DNA of 64,000 bases from Anaspis maculata. Lineage: Eukaryota; Arthropoda; Insecta; Coleoptera; Scraptiidae. The position numbers were made by a program, and so were the translations under genes. The notes under the pieces were generated by a model that was given only the letters and a program-made list of their open reading frames with translations, was not told where the DNA came from and ran no database searches. Position 1 is the first letter of the stretch, and the number at the start of each line of letters is the position of its first letter. The DNA is taken from positions 20,786,635-20,850,634 of the forward strand of contig OX421967.1 of the NCBI GenBank assembly GCA_949128115.1, read 5' to 3'. Shown piece by piece: positions 43,456-54,949 of the stretch.

Positions 43456-46135
43456 GAGTAGAGAAGTTGAAGTTGAGCATACTTTTAGTAAGCAATTGGA
43501 AGGAAGAAGTATCTATAACGCATTCGCCCGAAATTCCCCAGAAGTTACCCATTAAAAACCCCACAGATACATACATACATTCAAAACAGAACAATGGTTA
43601 GTAAACAGTAAGCACATACAAGAAATAACAGTAAATACAAGAAAATCGACTCGAGCCAACCTGTGGCCCTCTCTTCGTCGTTATACATAATTTCCCCCCA
43701 AATAAGAAAGGTTAGTAGATTCAACAAGGCAGATTCATACAAGTGGAGGACCTCCCCCAGGACACGGAGAAGCGGCAAGTCTCTCTTTCCTTCCTTTACT
43801 TTCATGTATAACCCGGCAATGAACAATGAAATGAGAATGAATCATCAAAATTACGGTTCTCTACTTAGCGGCTGATTTTGGCGTAGCAGAGCTTCTTTTT
43901 GTCGTCTTACTGTTTGTGACGTAACTTGTAGAAAGAAACAATTGATGAAACCTCGAAGTACGCGCGATAGCGCGGCCTTGAGGTCACGTCATGAGTGCGG
44001 AAAAAGCACACCCACTAGATTTACGGCTGTTGCCGTCAACATTGAGATCATTTGGGAGTAGATAAATTACACAAAATTCAAAGCTGTGCGAAGCACCTTG
44101 ATTTCAAAGGGGAAAAACTGCGGGTTATGCAAGCCCGTTGATAACACAGAGAACAAAGAGTTTCGGGTTATGTACAATAATTTCGCGGACAAAATAGGTA
44201 TCGAAATGCATGATTTGGTGATTGGATGGAAGCCAAAATTACGATACAATAATTAAAGAAAGACCGACCTTGAATAAAGAGAAACCGACGCACAGTTGCA
44301 CTGGAGAATCACGTGTTCTTCACCACAGCTGATTCTCTTCTCTGTCTGCCCGCCGCCGCTCGCGCGCCCAGCGCCATCTCCCTCTCATCGCGGCAAACGC
44401 TACGAACGTCAACGACCGTACCTACTTCAGGTACCAACGTACCTGCAACAAAACCTACAAACAAAACAAACAACAAACAAAACAAAGGGGGAATACCACA
44501 CTCATGAGGATGAAGTTTGCCGACACGAGCCTTGGCGAGTGTCGTAAAGCATCCGAATAGCCATTACCCGCGAGTAGAATACTATATACGCTTTATCCAG
44601 TCTTATTGAAAACTGCAGGAATGTATACGCGTGATAATGCGTGCATTATTCAATAGGATTGGATAAAATGAATAAAACACTTGCATTCAATGTCTACAAC
44701 TTCAACTGCAATGACTTCAATGCAAATGACTACAACATTTTTACCGCCTCGTAGGTATTTACTGATTCTTCGTGCGTTCTTCGACTGAGAATCTAGCAGA
44801 CATGAATGAGTATCACTTCTATTCTGTTTGTAAATTAAAATTTTAAGCTAGCAATCTAGCTAATAAGCACGTGTCTATAGCTACAACCGATGAAAACGGC
44901 CCTTGCCATCACAGTTTCTTCGTTAGATTGATGGCAAATCATCTACAATGATCTACGAATATAATAGGACTAATTGACACTAACATCAAAGTGATAAATG
45001 CTGAACGCAGTTTTGTAGCTGGGAAGAGTTCAACTACTAAACTCACTCAAGATGTCTGATGCTTGGGTTGAAAGCTGGGAATGTTGATACCGCCGTCTGA
45101 TGTTAGTGAGGTCTGGTCAGTTGAATAGCTAATTGGAGAATTTTGAAGAACTAATTAGAAAATTTTGAGCACTCTGATAATCCAGAGATTTCAATCGGAA
45201 TCTGCCAGATGACAAGGTGTTTTTCGTACTTGTGTAACAGTGATGTGGGTCAGGGTAACGAAGCATGTCAGCGAGGCTATGTCTTATCATTTTGATGAAC
45301 CCAAAAACTTTCAGGCAGGCAATAGGTCGTTTCATGTGGGATTTGTCAAGTGCGCATGCGGGACGCGAATTTCATAATTTCGTATTCCAATATTTGAAAA
45401 TTATTCCAAATTAAAATTTAAATTAATTTATAAAAATTTCATAAGCGCGTTCACAATACTTCCCCTCCTCGATGGGTGGTGGTTCGGAAAACTGAAAAAT
45501 CAAAATTACGAAATTTCAACTTCCCCTAAAAGCCGGGCGTCTAGATCACAGGCGCCCACTCGAAAACGTGCCAACGTCACTTCCGTGTACATAATCTCCA
45601 ATACAACAATTATTGTACCAGATTGTGTATCGACTAATATTGACATTCCGATATGACAGTTGTACTACTACGCTATTCTAAGTTAAGAATGAGTAGTAGA
45701 GTAGTTCAAGTGCAATATCAATAATTCAACTAAATCTATAACGCCCGCCTAATCACTAATCAGATTTTTCTAAGAATACCTAGTTACTTGCGATCTTCAC
45801 ACTTTGACTTTGATATTACTACTTGTAGAAAAAAATTGTCGTCATATCTGCCGCGGGACCTGTCATCGTGAAATCGTTCCTGCAACGTCCTTGAAGATAA
45901 TTTAAATTATCTGTAAAATTGACTTCATATCATAATGCAATATTATTTTATTAAACGTTACCATACCTACATGATGTACCTATAGTGCGGCGGTTAATGA
46001 GAACCACCTTGCATTTTGTGATAAAAGCATGAAATTTGGCATATACGCTCTACAGACTGTCCTTTACTATATACGAGGCGGACCCACGATGGAACCACCG
46101 TGCAGCTGTCAGAATTGTCATTTGCCTACCTTTCA
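43456..46135. other. mostly unique DNA; small hairpin at 44587-44668
   Basis: TTTATCCAGTCTTATTGAA faces TTCAATAGGATTGGATAAA with a loop of about 45 nt. The direct-repeat partner of 39283 lies at 44527-44590. A GC-richer patch near 44340-44420 (CCGCCGCTCGCGCGCCC) stands out but no start site or donor can be supported. The rest shows nothing I can name. Confidence 0.4.
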
Positions 46136-47123
46136 GGGGTGCCCAAGACTTGTCACTGTCACTGTCACTTGTCAATTATTAAAAATGTCAAATTTCAAAA
46201 TTTTGAACTTCTATTATTCAAAATCTATCTAATGGCTTGAAACCAAATTTCGCAGGAAGCAACACAACAAGAGAATTAAGGCTGCAGTTGGAGCTTTCCA
46301 TCATTTTCCAGTCGGGCGCTACGAATTTTAAATTTTTAATTCTCATCGTACCTATTCTTTGAAAAATGAGAAGGTAATCGCGGTAAAAAATCTCTCCGTA
46401 TGCTAAAACGTCGAGATCTGTCGAAAAGAAATTCCGTGTTGGTCGGTTTGTGTGTATGTATGTATGTATGTATGTACAGGTGTTCACGCGACACGCAGGA
46501 CGGATCCTCCACCATAAAAAACTTCCCTTTGTGATAATTCAAAAGAGAAAAACTTACCTGGAAAATTTTCTTTTCGTGCCATATATGTATGTCGCATTTT
46601 TTCCATTTTTCTGAAACACTGTATTTCATCACCGCAATCGATGCACATTGTTATCCTGATTACAAAAAATATGCGTTAAACCTCTAGATTTTTTTTTAAA
46701 TTGAAAAATTTACAATGCCATTTCCAAATAATCTATTTTTTTGAGAATGATGGACTCGTGACTCATTTCAGTATTCAAATACAGGGTGATTCAAAAGTGT
46801 CGGACCATCTCAACGGTACGTAATATGGAGGTGTAGTAGAGTGCTGGAAAGTTGTTGAAAAAATTCCATGTCTTTTAATTTTGAAGTTATGAAAGGACAA
46901 AAGTTGGTCCTTAGATTGCTTCTGTTTCCGTTGTTTCAAATTATTTTAGTAAACTATTTCAGGAAAAATAATGAGAACAAAAAATCAACCTCTGAATCTG
47001 TATTGAATTTTTGTTTTCTATACAGGGTGGATCATAAACTACAAAAATTTAGTTTTCCTAAAAAACAAAAGCAATAGAATTCTATTGAAATTAATTGGGT
47101 TTCATAGTGAACAGACGGCAGAC
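46136..47123 (+). repeat. 988-bp segment duplicated at 49715-50706 (copy 1)
   Basis: Starts at GGGGTGCCCAAGACTTGTCA and ends at GAACAGACGGCAGAC. It matches the second copy with only a handful of substitutions (e.g. CTTCTATT/CTTCAATT, GCCATTTCC/GCCATCTCC) and a 4-bp difference in a TATG microsatellite. It is itself a mosaic: an older repeat also seen at 7629, a TACAGGTGTTCACGCG MITE part (46475-46780), the left end of a TACAGGGTGATTCAAAAGTG element (46781), and part of a nested TACAGGGTGGATCATAAAC element (47022). The 69-codon frame at 46868 is identical in both copies because of the recent duplication. Confidence 0.85.
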
Positions 47124-47417
47124 GGCAGTTTCAGGGGCAAAAACTGAAACCGGTTATCGGGTTGATTCAAAAGTGACGTCTATCAATGCAGTAGACCTTC
47201 ACAGTAAAAGTTCACCACAACAAATGTCAATATTGCAAAAGGAGGGGGAATGAGAGGGGATAGTTCCAGCCGCGGCACAGATTTTCAATTTTTTTAATTC
47301 CGGACCAAATTGACAAGTTTGGACAATTTTGGACCAAAATTTATCAATTTTTTCACAGGCGTTTTGTTGACTAACACACTAAGTGTGATTTATATTTGCA
47401 ATCAGGATGAAAGGCGG

Positions 47418-48404
47418 CAGTGGCGCAGCCAGGATTTAGCCATGGGGGGGGCTAACGAACGCGAGCGACTCGAGCTGCGCCAAGGGTGACCCCCCCCCCC
47501 CGGAAAAAGGGTATAATTATTGTGGTACCAATGTTACCTACCTCAAATTGAAGTAGGTATTAAATTCAGTATTCCCCGGGTTTGCGGGAAAATGTCAGTA
47601 ATAAATGGTAGTAATGACACTTGCAAACTGACAGCTGCGCTGCGCGCACGTAGAAACATCATACACGATCGTTCGGCACATAGAAACGATACGGCCGAAC
47701 GCAGCTGTTCACGAAATACGGTTTTTCGTGCTCTTGTTAGATATATCGATAGTGGCAGTCTGAACGATAATCGTTCGCTAACGAGTCGTTAGTGAACGAG
47801 AAGTTACAAAATAAGCCTGATAGGTAGGTGAGTCTATTTGCTTAAGGACGGAGTTACATCGGTAAAATAAGCGTTGTGGAATCAATAATCCCTGTGGGTT
47901 CATTCCTTAACAGAATCTTACCATTTAGGTATCTCTCGAAAGCTACAAGGATGCAGTTTGGTTTGAGCCCATTGGCATTTCCAAAATCGAAAAATATCAT
48001 TCTCTTTATTTTTGGATTAATAATTGATTTCTGGATTTTGGAAATGCCAATAGGCTCAAACCAAAGTGCATCCTTGTAGCTTTCGGAAGAAACCTAAATG
48101 GTGAGATTCTGTCAAGAAATAAACCCACAGGGATTGATTCCGCAAAGCTTATCTTACCAATTCAACTCCGTCCTTAAACCGAAAGAGTTTCTCTCTCCGC
48201 ACCAATTGAAAAAAACGCGCAATCCAATCGCAGTAAACTCTTACACAGAGAGACTAATGATCTATTTTCTAAATGATAAAGAAGGTAACAGTTGAACACA
48301 ATATTTTTTTTATTTTGTTCAAAATTTTTCATTGCTTCGGTGAAAAAGCGAGACTGTCTGGGGGGGGCTATAGCCCCCTAGCCCCCCCCTTGGCTGCGCC
48401 ACTG
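47418..48404. mobile_element. 987-bp hAT-type element with 8-bp target duplication
   Basis: CAGTGGCGCAGCCAGGATTT at the left against ...CCCTTGGCTGCGCCACTG at the right; AAAGGCGG flanks both sides (47410-47417 and 48405-48412). Long G and C runs stand inside each end. Interior: an unrecognised 90-codon plus frame (47520-47792) and a nested TTAA-flanked MITE (47846-48173). No transposase. Confidence 0.88.
47846..48173. mobile_element. 328-bp hairpin MITE flanked by TTAA (piggyBac-like target)
   Basis: GGACGGAGTT and AACTCCGTCC ends, each bordered by TTAA (47842-47845, 48174-48177). The arms pair over about 150 bp (AATCAATAATCCCTGTGGGTT / AACCCACAGGGATTGATTCC; CTACAAGGATGCA..TTGGTTTGAG with its complement). 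TTAA target duplication is typical of piggyBac, although the tip bases differ from classical piggyBac ends. It sits inside the hAT-type element, so it came later. Confidence 0.75.
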
Positions 48405-48432
48405 AAAGGCGGAATCGATTTCCATGTTAAAA

Positions 48433-48479
48433 TACAGGGTGTACGATTTGAGAAAAAAAATTCGATGTTGCACCCTGTA
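48433..48479. repeat. 47-bp minimal TACAGGGTG...CACCCTGTA unit
   Basis: TACAGGGTGTACGATTTGAG then CGATGTTGCACCCTGTA: two MITE tips almost back to back, just outside the hAT-type element. Confidence 0.55.
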
Positions 48480-49714
48480 AGTGATGTACCAATAAAAATT
48501 TTCGTGGACAGATTCGATACCTACGTAAAAAAATCATATAAGAATCGTTTTTCATTCCTAAAATTATGTCAAAGGTGAAATCTCCAGGGGGAGGTGAATT
48601 TGGGCCCTTTTTAAAAATTTCAAACTGGTCTTATGGATCTAGAGCCTCCAAAATTTTGTCTTATGACTCGATTTTTGATCAAGGGGATGTTCCTACACAA
48701 AAGCCCGTTGGTTTCATTCATGTACCTTATGTCCTTATGACGTAAATTTTGGCCATTTTTCGAAAATTGATAAGCCTATGCAAGGCTAAAGTCCCCGGTC
48801 TGACATGTAAGACAAAGAAATTTTCAACAACCTTATCAACGCACATTAGACCTACAGGGTTGAAATCATGTACCTCATGACGTAAGTTTTAAGGCACCAG
48901 CTCCCTGTCCAATATTATTGGGGACCGGGAAAATAGAACTGATGACCAAACCAAACCAAAGAGCTAGATGGTACACCCGGTATGTCTTGGTGACGTCAGG
49001 CGGCCATTGGCGTGTTATAAAGAGAAAATTGTCGCCGTCAATGTTGTCACTTTGCTATTATTCGCGCTATAAATCGAATCACGTTGGTGGCCGGTCTTTT
49101 CAAAATACTCTGGCTTTCAATAAGAGCTTTGCTTTATACCCGCAGTAGCATCATCACCATACCATCATCATCATCATCATCATCATAATCATCGTCAGAA
49201 GCTCAATAACAAAGTAATTTGGCTATAATTACGTGTGTTTATTCTTGTTCCCTCATTAACCCTAAGACAACATCCTTCTCCTTTGACCTCCTGGCTATAA
49301 TTCATATCTTTTACTTACTATTGTATGCCTACCCCCATTCGCGGTCAATCCGGTCCTGATTGGGGTATACTTTCACAAAGCCGCCTTGATTGTAATTACT
49401 CAATTATGTCGAATTGTCAATCATAAGCGAATACCGATGAGTGAATATGAGTGTGCTTATACGGCGTGTCTCGAAACTGGCGCCTTCGACGCACACAACG
49501 TGAGTAGGACTAGGGAAGGCGGGCTTCGAAAGTGACATAGAATAAAGACGGTTGAAAAGACAACATAGAATCAATTAAATTATTGAGATTAATTACTCAA
49601 ATTTTTAAAACTTATCAAAAAAACCTTTTACTTTCCCGAACTCTCACTAATGGAAGAAAAAGTATTGTGATCCTGCGGAAAAACTTTGTAGGTAACGACG
49701 GATATATCCGTTTT
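48480..49714. other. unique DNA with a (CAT)n microsatellite
   Basis: (CAT/ATC)n at about 49162-49187. A phrase with TCATGTACCT.ATG..., ATGACGTAA(A/G)TTTT occurs twice (about 48718 and 48866). No gene supported. Confidence 0.4.
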
Positions 49715-50706
49715 GGGGTGCCCAAGACTTGTCACTGTCACTGTCACTTGTCAATTATTAAAAATGTCAAATTTCAAAATTTTGAACTTCAATTATTCAA
49801 AATCTATCTAATGGCTTGAAACCAAATTTCGCAGGAAGCAACACAACAAGAGAATTAAGGCTGCAGTTGGAGCTTTCCATCATTTTCCAGTCGGGCGCTA
49901 CGAATTTTAAATTTTTAATTCTCATCGTACCTATTCTTTGAAAGATGAGAAGGTAATCGCGGGAAAAAATCTCTCCGTATGCTAAAACGTCGAGATCTGT
50001 CGAAAAGAAATTCCGTGTTGGTCGGTTTGTGTGTATGTAGGTATGTATGTATGTATGTACAGGTGTTCACGCGACACGCAGGACGGATCCTCCACCATAA
50101 AAAACTTCCCTTTGTGATAATTCAAAAGAGAAAAACTTTCCTGGAAAATTTTCTTTTCGTGCCATATATGTATGTCGCATTTTTTCCATTTTTCTGAAAC
50201 ACTGTATTTCATCACCGCAATCGATGCACATTGTTATCCTGATTACAAAAAATATGCGTTAAACCTCTAGATTTTTTTTTAAATTGAAAAATTTACAATG
50301 CCATCTCCAAATAATCTATTTTTTTGAGAATGATGGACTCGTGACTCATTTCAGTATTCAAATACAGGGTGATTCAAAAGTGTCGGACCATCTCAACGGT
50401 ACGTAATATGGAGGTGTAGTAGAGTGCTGGAAAGTTGTTGAAAAAATTCCATGTCTTTTAATTTTGAAGTTATGAAAGGACAAAAGTTGGTCCTTAGATT
50501 GCTTCTGTTTCCGTTGTTTCAAATTATTTTAGTAAACTATTTCAGGAAAAATAATGAGAACAAAAAATCAACCTCTGAATCTGTATTGAATTTTTGTTTT
50601 CTATACAGGGTGGATCATAAACTACAAAAATTTAGTTTTCCTAAAAAACAAAAGCAATAGAATTCTATTGAAATTAATTGGGTTTCATAGTGAACAGACG
50701 GCAGAC
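49715..50706 (+). repeat. 992-bp copy 2 of the 46136 segment
   Basis: Same start (GGGGTGCCCAAG) and same end (GAACAGACGGCAGAC) as copy 1, 3.58 kb downstream in the same orientation. Sequence flanking each end differs between copies, and no target duplication was found. The simplest readings are segmental duplication or transposition of a composite repeat. Confidence 0.85.
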
Positions 50707-51089
50707 AAAATGCCTCCATCCATCAATAAACAGCCAATATTTGGACTAATACCAATTATTGTGTAGAAGGATAGAACGTATTATACCTACACATTTATTA
50801 AAATATGCATATTACGTATTATGTACAACGAAATTAGGTATACATTTTTAAGTTTACAACATTATCGGAGCGCGCCTGTTCTTTTGCCGGTATACCTTTT
50901 TATTATTATTATCATTAGAGATCGATGGGGGGGGGGCACACACCCTCCATGCCACCCCCATAAATACGCCACTGCCAGCACTCTACTACACTTCCATATT
51001 ACGCACCTTCAGGGTGGTCCGACACTTTTGAATCACCTTCGAGATCACCCTGTATGTCCAGGATATTTTGTTTCACTTTTTTAAATGAC
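50707..51089. repeat. relics of hAT-type and TACAGGGTG-type ends
   Basis: GGGGGGGGGGCACACACCCTCC...ATACGCCACTG (about 50927-50975) looks like one hAT-type end. It is followed by CAGCACTCTACTACACTTCC, ATATTACGCACCTTCAGGGT and GGTCCGACACTTTTGAATCACC (50977-51034), the right end of the family at 46781/62063. Confidence 0.45.
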
Positions 51090-51445
51090 ATGGAATGGCA
51101 TAAAATGACTGAACAATATTCGGGACATATTTGATTCTTGAAATGAATCGATCATTCTAGAAAAAAAAGTTTTCAGAGATGCCACCGTAAATTTTTCAAT
51201 TAAATTAGAAATGTCGTGCATATTTCTACTCAGGATAACAATCGATTGTGCTGATGAAATACAGGTGTTTCGAAAAAAATGCAAAAAAATGCAACACCCC
51301 ATGTAAATGGCACGGAATGGGAAATTATACTTGACATATTCAGAAACTACGGAAAAAATTGTTCCAGGGAAGTTCTGTCTTTTTTGAATTATCGTGAAGA
51401 GAAAGTTTTTTATGTAGGAGTATCTGTCTCGCGTAAACACCCTGT
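51090..51445 (-). repeat. half copy of the 33160 element
   Basis: ATGGCATAAAATGACTGAACAATATTCGGGACATATTTGATTC-like order, ATAACAATCGATTGTG, TTATACTTGACATATTCAGAAACTACGG, TTGTTCCAGGGAAGTT and CGCGTAAACACCCTGTA correspond to the right half of 33160-33896. Confidence 0.6.
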
Positions 51446-51479
51446 ATCCTGTATGAGTATGTCAGTTTTTTTTTGACCC

Positions 51480-51660
51480 CCCGATTCATTTCTAAACCAT
51501 CTGGCCGATTTCGACCAAATTTGATATGCAGGTAGGGTTTATGGTAGAAAATAGACAGTAAGATTTTCCACGAGATCTGTGGAAATTTTGACCCAACGAT
51601 TTTGATTTTTTATAGCTCTTGAAGCCCTCGAAAAACTCTTTTCAAAACGCGTAAAAGTGA
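51480..51660. repeat. diverged copy of the 6820 dispersed repeat
   Basis: ACCAAATTTGATATGCAGG, TAGCTCTTGAAGCC.TCGAAAAACTCTTTTCAAAACGCGTA follow the order of 7030-7205. Confidence 0.4.
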
Positions 51661-51849
51661 GGAAGGCAGAGCGTGTAGTACACCGCTGCACTCGGGTGAT
51701 AACTCGACTGCAGCAACGCCCAGCGCGGTCGAAAGTTGGATGGGTGACCGCCGGTGGGTAGTGCCAGTGGGCGATCCGCTGGCGGGTCTTATCTGACTCT
51801 AGCCGAATTAAAGATCAGCATGTTTTAAAAAAAAAACTAAAAAAAAACT
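51661..51849 (+). mobile_element. 5S-rRNA-like SINE with A-rich tail
   Basis: GCAACGCCCAGCGCGGTCGA..AGTTGGATGGGTGACCGCC (about 51712-51752) matches the 3' half of eukaryotic 5S rRNA, including the C box GGATGGGTGACC of its internal promoter. The upstream part (CACTCGGGTGATAACTCGAC) loosely follows the 5S middle region. The downstream body leads to an A-rich tail (AAAAAAAAAACTAAAAAAAAAC). This is a 5S-derived SINE or a processed 5S pseudogene. A functional 5S gene is excluded because the flanking stems do not pair. Confidence 0.65.
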
Positions 51850-52276
51850 TGAGTGACATGAACGGGCTAAATTCACCATTTCTACATTTGCAGCCGCCAC
51901 CCACATCCCAATTCTGAACCACGACTTTTCATTAAATTCGGCTCAAAAAGGAACAGTTGATCTTAGTTTAATTTGATCGCGATAGAATATGCCAAATTCA
52001 CCTTTTCAACATTTGCAGCTGCGGCCCCGCACCTCAAGTGTCTTAACTGCATCTGAATAAAATGCGCTGCTGAGGCTCTCGCATGTGAGTGCCTTATAAC
52101 TTATTTTGTCTCTGGCACTTCTGAAGCAGTTTTACCTTTCCTTTACCCAACATTCTGGCGGGCCGCAAAAACGTCGATTTTGAGATAACCCTGTCCTGTA
52201 CGCTCTGTACCACTGTACCTGTAGGTTTCTGAGAAGCTGAAGACAGAGAAAACACCAACTTGCACCATCAGACCAT
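51850..52276. other. unique DNA, no feature seen
   Basis: A CATTTGCAGC(C/T)GC phrase with TTCACC..TTC is present twice (about 51873 and 52001), hinting at a diverged tandem duplication of about 130 bp. No gene. Confidence 0.4.
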
Positions 52277-53073
52277 CAGGGCCGATTCTGGCTCGTCGGC
52301 CGCCCTTGTGCGAAAAATATTTGACCGCCCACCATCTGTAACCCCGCAGCAATTTTCTGGCGGAGGCATCCGGGTCCTCTAGAAATTGCACCAATTCATA
52401 GGTATACTGATTTTGTAGTTAAATGGAATCAGAAAAAGCTGTTTGAATGGGTGGTTGTTTATTGATAAGAAGACAAAACCTCGGGCAAAACCCAGAAAAA
52501 AAGTCATAATTATTGGTAAAATACCTATAATCTTGAAAACACAACAACTTGCAAAATTCAGAAAACAAAAAAAAAACTTGACAAACCTAATACATATTTG
52601 GTATATAAAAGGTCTGTGAGTAGTAGGTATTAGGTATACCTATACCAAGGGCCGGTATATCCAAGGGTATTTCCCACAGAGTAGGTATTCCCATTCCTTC
52701 AAAAAGTTTTGACGCAAAGTTCATCGGCCAAACAGAGTATCCTAAATGTTACCAAGAGATGAAAATTCTTGCCTTTCCTCAGATACTTATATGAGAGAGA
52801 AGTCTAATATCTATAAAAGTTGACGCAGGGCGGCCGCCTCGCCTCCATTCTTGACAATAACCTGTTGTATTTTTTCGGAACTAAAAAATCACAATTCACG
52901 CAGGGCGGCCGCCTTCGGTCTCAAAAATCATAATATAAGTTTCTTTGTTACAATCAATTTTTCGTTTAAAAAAAATTCAGCGACCTTTCGCCGCCCTTGA
53001 ATTTTGGCCGCCCTTGAATTTTGGCCGCCCTTGTGCAGGGGTACTCCCAGCACACCACTCAGAATCGGCCCTG
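52277..53073. mobile_element. 797-bp hAT-type element with 8-bp target duplication
   Basis: CAGGGCCGATTCTG at the left and CAGAATCGGCCCTG at the right; CAGACCAT flanks it exactly at 52269-52276 and 53074-53081. Subterminal GGCCGCCCTTG words repeat (52298, 52996-53035), and a TGACGCAGGGCGGCCGCCT-type word appears twice (about 52823 and 52897). No transposase. It sits about 230 bp upstream of a putative promoter. Confidence 0.9.
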
Positions 53074-53298
53074 CAGACCATCACCACAAGAAAAGTTTTA
53101 GTGCGACTACGTAAGTATATACGTGAATAATGACACGTGAAGCCCCCAATAGCCGCCGGGTCGCCTATGTGTGGCGGCTAGTGCTGCTGGGTGCCGATGC
53201 CTCCTAGATGTGTTTGTGTGTGTGCGCTTATTTTCTGTGTGGTGTTTCGGGTGAAAGAAAGAGCGAAACGGAGATAGCCCGGAGAGAAGAGGCCATCC

Positions 53299-53375
53299 AT
53301 TATATAAGGCTCCGGGGTTGGTTCTTGTGCTCCACACTTGTGTCTTGACTTTCGAAGACGAAAATGATGGTAAGT
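53299..53375 (+). promoter_or_regulatory. TATA promoter and first exon ending ATGATG/GTAAGT
   Basis: TATATAAGG at 53301 is followed by about 30 bp to a likely start near 53331-53334 and a 30-nt leader. ATG at 53364 and ATG at 53367 are followed directly by GTAAGT (53370-53375), a consensus 5' splice site. Exon 1 would thus encode only Met-Met. Very short first coding exons with a strong TATA box are common in insect cuticle-protein and other secreted-protein genes; that link is inference. The flanks are richer in purines and less repetitive than elsewhere. A possible 3' splice site lies at 63977. Confidence 0.45.
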
Positions 53376-54805
53376 CACTTTTTTTTTCAACTAATTTCTC
53401 ATCAGTGCTAAGGGAGTCAATTCGTTTTCCCGCGATTTTGCGTTTTCGACAGGAAATTCTTTCTCGCGGCAACTGTTGCTGCTGGATATTTAAATTTTTA
53501 ATATCCTTCGCTTTCAAGAGTGCTGTGCTTCAGTTTTCAAATTTTCGCGCCCGGCATAATTAATCATGGTTGTGGTTGATTGTACACGAAATACCTACTG
53601 GGATTTGTCAGTTTTGAATATTCTTATTCACTTAAATAAGAGAATTGGTGTGATTAAAAACATTCTTACATTATCTCTATCACTCATTTAATACTTATTT
53701 AAGGTTTTGAATAGTAGATACAGGTGCAAATTTTCAAATAATTGTTATTATTATGCGATTTTGATTCTAAACTTGGTTTATTTTGCATCCTTTTACATTG
53801 ATTTTTCCCATTTGTAATTTTTTATTTACACAAAGGTGGCGTGAATAGTTTTTGATTTCCCAATATTGCCTGATCTGCAGCAAAATCGCGTCCAAAGTAA
53901 AAAATTTGCAGCCAAGGTAAATTTATTATTGCGCCTAATAGAATTACAAATTAGCTCGGAGTGTTTAGGTAGTGCACAGGTAGGTGAGTACCTGCGAAGT
54001 GACCTCAGCAATTTCACAGGTACCTACCTGTCTACATTCTCTGCTGAATTTATTCTAGACATTTTCTCAAATTTTGACTTTTTGTGTTGTAAAATTGCAA
54101 TGTAACAATAATTGAAGTAGGTATAGATACCTACTTATCTGCATGTACATTGTACAGGGTGTTCAATTTTGTTCAATGGCTTTTATATTGTGTTTAACAG
54201 TTCCATTAATTTCTAGATAAGAGGGATAAAACAAAGAATTACTGACCGCGGTAGCATGTCATCACGTTGATTTTTGTAACAAGTTAATTGGTAGTAATTC
54301 TGATAACCTCTTTTCGGTAGGTGGGTATTGGATTTTGATTATCGTTTTCGAAACACTTGGCCACATCTTTTGAAGTTTGCGGTATCAGAAGCAATTTATT
54401 TTAAATATCTCTTTTTATTATAAAGGGTATCCTTTTTTTATTATTTATTACATTTAACTGCATCAGGAAAATTGTTTCGAATTCATCAGATTTTCTGATT
54501 TTTGAAAATATGAGGGCCAAAGGATGAGAGTGAAACCCGCTTCATTTGCGTTATCTTGGTGTAACAATTATTTTAGTAGGTAAACTAGGTATTTTTTATA
54601 ATTTATAATTTTATAAAAAAATATCATTTATCGATTATTCATTACATCTTTTAAAAGTCACTTAAAACTTCTTCATTCAATTTTCAAGATTAATTTGTCT
54701 TCGTACTTATTATTATACCTAAATTAGTATTCAGTGTTTTTGAAATCTGCATGAATTCAAGCCTCATCAACTACGTCTGCCTACAATCCAACTAAAATTC
54801 ATTTA
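53376..54805. other. unique AT-rich DNA (possible intron)
   Basis: No repeat structure found; TAGGTACCTACC words near 53988-54025 and a single TACAGGGTGTTC word at 54153. The candidate acceptor at about 53878 (CTGATCTGCAG) leads to no signal-peptide-like frame. Confidence 0.35.
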
Positions 54806-54949
54806 TACCGGGTGTTTATAAATGACTGTGATCGCATCCGATCCTTCGCCTTTGGAATCCGCTTTCGATCACCACAATTGCGCCTGTTGCTGCGTTTTTC
54901 GGCCTGACCCATGCCTCCCGCGATCACAGATTCCTATAAGCACCCCGTA
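54806..54949. mobile_element. 144-bp MITE (TACCGGGTGTTTATA ends)
   Basis: TACCGGGTGTTTATAAATGA..TGTGATCGC at the left faces GCGATCACAGATTCCTATAA..CACCCCGTA at the right. A variant of the TACAGGGTG family. Confidence 0.65.

Noticed and set aside
43277..43594. Hydrophobic 105-codon minus-strand frame resembling a membrane protein
   Set aside because: The hydrophobic stretch is produced by A-rich tandem repeats read on the other strand.
46868..50660. Two identical 69-codon frames as duplicated genes
   Set aside because: They lie inside a recent 1-kb duplication of repeat DNA and cross MITE tips.
51661..51849. Functional 5S rRNA gene
   Set aside because: Only the 3' half is recognisable, the terminal stem cannot form, and an A-rich tail follows.
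53107..53517. 136-codon minus-strand frame
   Set aside because: It runs antisense through a TATA box, leader and splice donor on the plus strand, and has low-complexity Arg/Lys/Ser/His content. No family resemblance.
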